A DNA stretch of 45,835 nt from Bacillota bacterium (GTDB taxonomy: Bacteria > Bacillota > Clostridia > Peptostreptococcales > Anaerovoracaceae): contig JAFSCP010000042.1 of the NCBI GenBank assembly GCA_017436705.1, positions 1 through 45,835 of the forward strand. Direction: 5' to 3'. The position numbers and the translations under genes were made by a program. This document shows, piece by piece, positions 40,791-45,835 of the stretch (position 1 is the first letter of the stretch; each line of letters starts with the position of its first letter). A model generated the notes under the pieces. That model did no database searches. It was given only the letters and a program-made list of their open reading frames with translations, and was not told where the DNA came from.

Positions 40791-41603
40791 ATGGATGTAT
40801 ATACACTGGTAGGAAAAAGCGGTACAGGAAAGAGTTTCCATGCCATGAACCTCTGCAAAAAATACAATATAGAAGCAATCATTGATGACGGACTTTTTAT
40901 ATACAAAAGCACTGTGGTGGAAGGTGTTTCGGCCAAGCGTGTTGAAACTAAAATAGGCGCGGTTAAAACAGCACTGTTTTCCAATGATGAAATCCGCTAC
41001 AAAGTGGTCAGCGCTATCAAAGAAAAAAATCCTGCCAGCATCCTTGTGCTTGGCACCAGTGACGGTATGGTGGATAAGATTATTGACAGACTTGGTCTGC
41101 CTGCGCTTCCTGCAGATTCTCTCCGCAGAATCCGAATTGAGGATATAACCACTCCTGAAGAAAGAGCCATGGCCAGAGTCCAGAGGGACAATCTTGGCAA
41201 GCATGTAATTCCTGCGCCGTCCATGCAGCTTAAGAGAAGCTTTGCGGGCTACTTCATGGACCCGCTGAGATTTTTCCGCGGCAAGGACCAGGGGGCAGGA
41301 TCCGAACGTACGGTGGTGCGTCCGACCTACAGCTATATGGGCGAGTATTTCCTTGATGAAAAGGTAATAGATGATATAGTTACCTGCGTAGCTTCCCAGA
41401 TGCCTGAAATCGGCAGGGTGATATACATTGTCCAGGATAACTCACCGGAGGCGTACGAACTCAATGTCTCCGTAAAAATACGCAGAGGCTTCCCAATCTG
41501 GGAGTCTGCACAGAAATTTCAGGAAAGGCTGAACAACATCATCGAAGAAATGACTGCATTCAATGTAGCCAGAGTAGACGTGGAAGTGCGCGGTGTGAAT
41601 TAG
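40791..41603 (+). CDS. P-loop NTPase fused to an Asp23/Gls24-like domain
   Basis: 270 residues. Walker A GKSGTGKS at 8-15 (VGKSGTGKSFHAMNLCKKYNIEAIIDDG), an NTPase-like core to about residue 165, and a C-terminal part (about 182-268) that reads like the Asp23/Gls24 fold: YFLDEKVIDDIVTCVASQMPEIGRVIYI...LNVSVKIRRGFPIWESAQKFQERLNNIIEEMTAFNVARVDVEVRGV. Asp23 proteins are abundant envelope-stress-linked proteins near the membrane. The fusion suggests a nucleotide-driven factor in the same setting, but no function is established to my knowledge. The start follows GAAAGGAAAG. It is probably cotranscribed with the glycosylase 12 bases downstream. Confidence 0.75.
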   Translation: MDVYTLVGKSGTGKSFHAMNLCKKYNIEAIIDDGLFIYKSTVVEGVSAKRVETKIGAVKTALFSNDEIRYKVVSAIKEKNPASILVLGTSDGMVDKIIDRLGLPALPADSLRRIRIEDITTPEERAMARVQRDNLGKHVIPAPSMQLKRSFAGYFMDPLRFFRGKDQGAGSERTVVRPTYSYMGEYFLDEKVIDDIVTCVASQMPEIGRVIYIVQDNSPEAYELNVSVKIRRGFPIWESAQKFQERLNNIIEEMTAFNVARVDVEVRGVN

Positions 41604-41615
41604 GAGGGCTGAACG

Positions 41616-42494
41616 GTGGCAAAGTACATATATAAAGGAATAAAAGATTTTGACCTGGACCATATCTTTGACTGCGGACAGTGTTTCCGCTGGACACGGC
41701 AGGACAACGGCAGTTATACAGGTATTGCTTTCGGGCGTGTGGTAAACATGCAGGTCAGCAGCTCAGAGGATGGCATCCATCAGCTTGAAATTGACGGCTG
41801 CTGTGAAGAAGACTTCAATAATATTTGGTATGATTATCTGGACATGGCCCGTGACTACGGCGCAGTGAAGGATATTCTGGCAGAAGGAGACCCTGTTATG
41901 GCAAAGGCCATTGAAACCGGTACGGGTATCAGAATACTCAGGCAGGATCTCTGGGAAACTATAGTATCTTTTATCATATCGCAGAATAACAATATACCCA
42001 GAATCAAAGGCTGCATCGAAAATCTCTGCAGACTTTTCGGTGAAAAGGCCGGCGAGTATGATGGCGCAGAATATTATAATATTCCTTCGCCTGAGGTGAT
42101 GGCCTCTCTGACAGCAGACGATCTGGCTCCTGTCAGACTGGGCTACAGGGCGCCGTACCTTATTGAAACTGCCCGTCAGGTGCTGGCAAAGGGCGGTATG
42201 GAAACTGTTTCGGCGGAACTTGGTGCAGCAGCAACTCCTGATGAAGCCTGTGAGTATCTGCGCCAGTTTCAGGGCGTAGGCCCTAAGGTGGCGAGCTGCA
42301 TTGCACTCTTTGGACTGGCGCGGCTTGACGCTTTCCCTATTGATGTGTGGGTGCGCAGGGTTATGAATCGTTTATATGAAATTGACGAAAAAGACGTGAA
42401 GGCTATGAGTGCGTATGCGCGTGAGAATTTCGGCGAAAACGGAGGCATAGCGCAGCAGTATCTTTTCTATTATATAAGAGGTCTGGACGAGTAA
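41616..42494 (+). CDS. 8-oxoguanine DNA glycosylase, OGG1 type
   Basis: 292 residues. N-terminal OGG-type domain with FDCGQCFRW and FGRVVNMQVS, then the HhH-GPD domain. Helix-hairpin-helix is at FQGVGPKVASCIALFGL, with catalytic Lys224 and Asp243 in FPIDVWVRR; their 19-residue spacing equals that of Lys249/Asp268 in human OGG1. A bifunctional glycosylase/lyase that removes oxidised guanine. The start is GTG 41616, supported by TAGGAGGG. It is the clostridial OGG1 form, not MutM. It stands just before the groESL promoter. Confidence 0.9.
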   Translation: MAKYIYKGIKDFDLDHIFDCGQCFRWTRQDNGSYTGIAFGRVVNMQVSSSEDGIHQLEIDGCCEEDFNNIWYDYLDMARDYGAVKDILAEGDPVMAKAIETGTGIRILRQDLWETIVSFIISQNNNIPRIKGCIENLCRLFGEKAGEYDGAEYYNIPSPEVMASLTADDLAPVRLGYRAPYLIETARQVLAKGGMETVSAELGAAATPDEACEYLRQFQGVGPKVASCIALFGLARLDAFPIDVWVRRVMNRLYEIDEKDVKAMSAYARENFGENGGIAQQYLFYYIRGLDE

Positions 42495-42546
42495 ATTGTT
42501 TCACCCAATTTTCACTGAAACAGACACAAAACGACATAATATCCTA

Positions 42547-42575
42547 TTGACTTTGTGCGGGCACATAGGTATAAT
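42547..42575 (+). promoter_or_regulatory. Sigma-A promoter of groESL
   Basis: TTGACT (42547-42552), a 17-base spacer and TATAAT (42570-42575), 8 bases upstream of the CIRCE element, which thus sits at the transcription start. Confidence 0.92.
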
Positions 42576-42583
42576 AAATCATG

Positions 42584-42610
42584 TTAGCACTCAAACGTAA
42601 AGAGTGCTAA
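42584..42610. promoter_or_regulatory. CIRCE operator (HrcA site)
   Basis: TTAGCACTC-N9-GAGTGCTAA with perfect 9-base arms. It is bound by HrcA, which represses groESL until heat or misfolded protein titrates GroEL. hrcA itself is not in the window. Confidence 0.98.
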
Positions 42611-42679
42611 AAACGCGGTAAAGAATGGCGTATAACAGTACGCTGAAAAACATAAATTACTAGACGGAGGTATTGTTAA

Positions 42680-42955
42680 ATGATCGGAATCAAACCATTA
42701 GGTGACAGAGTAGTTATTAAAAAGGTAGAAGCTGAAGAAAAGACTTCAGGCGGCCTTATCCTTACAAGCGCAGCCAAGGAAACTCCGCAGGTTGCAGAAG
42801 TAGTTGCAGTGGGTCCTGGAACAAAGGACGAAGTTATGGAACTCAAGGTGGGTGACAGAGTTGTTTTCGGCAAGTACGCAGGAACTGATGTAAAATATCA
42901 GGGAGAAGAATACACTATTATGCACCAGAGCGATATTCTGGCAGTAATCGAATAA
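42680..42955 (+). CDS. groES: Co-chaperonin GroES
   Basis: 91 residues, the 10-kDa lid of the GroEL chamber. It starts IKPLGDRVVIKKVEAEEKTSGGLIL with the mobile loop region, and ends with GDRVVFGKYAGTDVKYQGEEYTIMHQSDILAVIE. The start follows ACGGAGG. The heptameric lid works with the product of the next gene, 18 bases downstream, under CIRCE control. Confidence 0.98.
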   Translation: MIGIKPLGDRVVIKKVEAEEKTSGGLILTSAAKETPQVAEVVAVGPGTKDEVMELKVGDRVVFGKYAGTDVKYQGEEYTIMHQSDILAVIE

Positions 42956-42970
42956 TACAGGGGGATTTAA

Positions 42971-44611
<1,641 letters not shown>

Positions 44612-44651
44612 GCCCTGCGGAGCTGAATAGTTATATATAGTATAGTAGAGA

Positions 44652-44683
44652 ATCCTCACGACAAAAGTCGTGGGGATTTTTTT
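44652..44683 (+). terminator. Terminator after groEL
   Basis: ATCCTCACGAC-AAAA-GTCGTGGGGAT (one G-U pair), followed by a run of T. Confidence 0.93.
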
Positions 44684-44725
44684 GTTTGCCATCGGTTGGT
44701 GTCGGAAATTGTCGAACGCTTTTTC

Positions 44726-44754
44726 TTGATGTCGCAAACCGCAAGTTGTATAAT
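44726..44754 (+). promoter_or_regulatory. Sigma-A promoter of the coiled-coil gene
   Basis: TTGATG (44726-44731), a 17-base spacer and TATAAT (44749-44754). The leader is about 55 bases and ends in GAGGAGGAAGACT before ATG 44816. Confidence 0.8.
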
Positions 44755-44815
44755 TTAAACAGAAAGTTGTGATAAATATATATGGGACAAAAAATTATAA
44801 TAGAGGAGGAAGACT

Positions 44816-45445
44816 ATGAGCAACGAACAATTGCTGGCATCGATAGAAGAGATGCTGGACAGGAAGCTTGATGAAAAACTGGAGACCAAGCTGGACGAGG
44901 TCCTTGACAGAAAGCTGGATGAGAAACTCGACCGGAAATTTGACATGCTGGAGCAGCGAATTGACAGGCGGATGCAGATGCAGCTGGATTCTATGGAAAA
45001 CCGCATGGACAAGCGCTTTGCGGAAATGGAAGACCGCATGGACAAGCGCTTTGACCGCCTGGAAGAACGCGTCGGCAATCTGGAACAGGGTATGGCGAAA
45101 GTAGAAGTGCGGCTTGATCATATCGAAAAACGTCTGGACCGGATTGAGGAGCGTGTAGATAATCTGGAATGCCGGATGAGCAATGTTGAAATGGACATTG
45201 CTGAACTGCGTAAGACGGGAGAGGAAACAAACCGCAGACTGACTGCTGTGGAAGTTTGTCTCCGGGACAATGTGGTACCGCGGCTTGAACACATTGAAGA
45301 CTGTTATGTTGGTACATACGAAAGATACCAGGAAGCAAGTAAAGAAATACCGGCAATGAAACTTGATATCAGTATACTCAAACAAAAATTTGATACAGGA
45401 GCAGGAAGTGTTGCGGAAAACATCGACGATTACATAAAGAAATAA
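44816..45445 (+). CDS. Coiled-coil protein with an 11-residue repeat
   Basis: 209 residues, highly charged, no signal or membrane segment. Residues about 10-160 are built of short repeats such as LDEKLETKLDE, LDRKLDEKLDRKFD, MENRMDKRFAEMEDRMDKRFDRLEERV and LDHIEKRLDRIEERVDNLE. The period is 11 and 7 residues, so a long parallel coiled coil is expected. The C-terminal 50 residues (NVVPRLEHIEDCYVGTYERYQE...SILKQKFD) are not repetitive and are a short conserved-looking helix pair. Single-gene transcript with its own promoter and terminator. I do not recognise a specific function; similar proteins with no assigned role occur widely in clostridia and phages. Confidence 0.82.
   Translation: MSNEQLLASIEEMLDRKLDEKLETKLDEVLDRKLDEKLDRKFDMLEQRIDRRMQMQLDSMENRMDKRFAEMEDRMDKRFDRLEERVGNLEQGMAKVEVRLDHIEKRLDRIEERVDNLECRMSNVEMDIAELRKTGEETNRRLTAVEVCLRDNVVPRLEHIEDCYVGTYERYQEASKEIPAMKLDISILKQKFDTGAGSVAENIDDYIKK
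45001..45053 (+). repeat. Direct repeat within the coiled-coil gene
   Basis: CCGCATGGACAAGCGCTTTG occurs at 45001-45020 and again at 45034-45053, identical over 20 bases with a 33-base (11-codon) offset. It reads as a recent in-frame duplication that can expand or contract. Confidence 0.9.
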
Positions 45446-45453
45446 AAAAGTTG

Positions 45454-45483
45454 ACCCGTTGAAACCTAGTGTTTTCAACGGGT
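45454..45483 (+). terminator. Hairpin after the coiled-coil gene
   Basis: ACCCGTTGAAA / TTTCAACGGGT, an 11-bp stem with an 8-base loop. The T run after it is short and delayed (ACGACATTTTT), so termination may be partial. Confidence 0.7.
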
Positions 45484-45656
45484 TACGACATTTTTGAAAA
45501 AAGTTTAAAAATTTTTGAAATATTTTTTGTTTTTTGTGTAACCTTTTTGCCCTCAAAATGGAGTTAATTACAGAAAGGTCACAGAGACCCTTTGCGGTGA
45601 CGGTAAAAACCGGCGGAAAAACCTTGAAAAAACAAGGATTTTCACGAAAAAAACAC
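45484..45656. other. Gene-free AT-rich and hairpin-rich stretch
   Basis: Part of the 340-base gap before the last gene. Bases 45490-45545 are T-rich with repeated TTTTTGAAA-like units. Bases 45577-45637 hold three small hairpins in a row: GGTC-ACAGA-GACC, CGGT-AAAA-ACCG and CCTTG-A6-CAAGG. No coding frame and no known riboswitch class is recognised. It lies upstream of the likely promoter of the next gene. Confidence 0.5.
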
Positions 45657-45685
45657 TTGCAATTGTCCGGACCTTTTGGTAAACT
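45657..45685 (+). promoter_or_regulatory. Promoter of the last, partial gene
   Basis: TTGCAA (45657-45662), a 17-base spacer and TAAACT (45680-45685), preceded by TGG as an extended -10. The leader is about 95 bases and ends in AAAGGGAGGAATTCTGAAA before the ATG. Confidence 0.6.
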
Positions 45686-45784
45686 AGAACGGAATTATTT
45701 CATATTGTAAGTTGTGGGATTATGACCATTTTCACATACCTTACAAAATGAGCAAAAAAATTTTTAAAGGGAGGAATTCTGAAA

Positions 45785-45835
45785 ATGAAAAAATTTATGA
45801 CAGTGCTTCTGGTAATTGCTGTTATGTTCACTTTC
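45785..45835 (+). CDS. N-terminus of a secreted or lipoprotein (cut by window end)
   Basis: Only 17 codons are present: MKKFMTVLLVIAVMFTF, the basic and hydrophobic parts of a Sec signal peptide. The AGGGAGG ribosome site and promoter upstream make it a real gene. What follows the signal is outside the window, so nothing can be said about function. Confidence 0.85.
   Translation, partial: MKKFMTVLLVIAVMFTF

Noticed and set aside
45560-45640. Possible c-di-GMP or other known riboswitch before the last gene
   Set aside because: Only isolated words such as CGCAAAG on the reverse strand match; the required paired elements are missing and the region lies upstream of the likely promoter.

Overview
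The window looks like chromosomal DNA from an anaerobic Bacillota of the class Clostridia, possibly the Anaerovoracaceae / Eubacteriales Family XIII group; the family placement is only an impression. The evidence is the Firmicutes gene orders (spoIIE-like/tilS/ftsH; tsaE-tsaB-rimI-tsaD-ABC-F with rex close by; CIRCE-controlled groESL), strong AGGAGG ribosome sites, sigma-A type promoters, a 2[4Fe-4S] clostridial ferredoxin, a 'reverse' rubrerythrin and an FMN riboswitch in front of ribU. I see no rRNA, tRNA, CRISPR array, prophage or transposase gene.

Layout. (1) 1-9180, housekeeping: 3' part of metG, tatD, a short SpoIIE-type phosphatase, tilS, ftsH, a PucR-type regulator and dusB, ending at a strong terminator. 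(2) 9197-22677, accessory island: a MITE-like repeat (copy A), an atypical membrane Ser/Thr kinase-like gene (kinase A), a small Cro/CI regulator (XRE75), a 2828-residue secreted repeat protein, a second MITE-like repeat with 27-bp inverted termini (copy B), and a divergent pair of a 141-residue HTH regulator (XRE141) and a second kinase (kinase B, paralogue of A). (3) 22706-25720: reverse rubrerythrin, then a DUF1538 tandem-duplicated membrane protein with a tandem P-II-like protein. (4) 25797-33945: a branched-chain amino-acid type ABC transporter (livK-livHMGF plus a second livK-like gene), a NifU-like scaffold protein and a PepV-type dipeptidase. (5) 33911-39471: FMN riboswitch, ribU, the t6A genes tsaE-tsaB-rimI-tsaD and an ABC-F ATPase. 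(6) 39487-42494: acpP, rex, ferredoxin (minus strand), a P-loop/Asp23-like fusion protein and an OGG1-type glycosylase. (7) 42547-45835: CIRCE-groES-groEL, a coiled-coil protein with an 11-residue repeat, and the first codons of a secreted protein.

The part most likely to hold an undescribed system is the island. It has two paralogous kinase-like receptors that share an extracellular domain, each next to an HTH regulator gene. Two of its divergent intergenic regions carry long inverted repeats that overlap the promoter elements of both flanking genes: CTTGTGACAATC-N9-GATTGACACAAG between XRE75 and the giant secreted protein, and a 19-bp half-site dyad containing both extended -10 elements between XRE141 and kinase B. 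A degenerate copy of the XRE141/kinase B half-site lies downstream of kinase A, which suggests duplication followed by decay. The second candidate is the DUF1538 / double P-II pair, which looks like a membrane carrier with its own cytosolic sensor. Other points are the lack of any obvious terminator between the FMN-riboswitch gene ribU and the t6A genes, and a possible attenuator between livK and livH.

All function calls come from motif recognition by eye. No database search or structure prediction was run.
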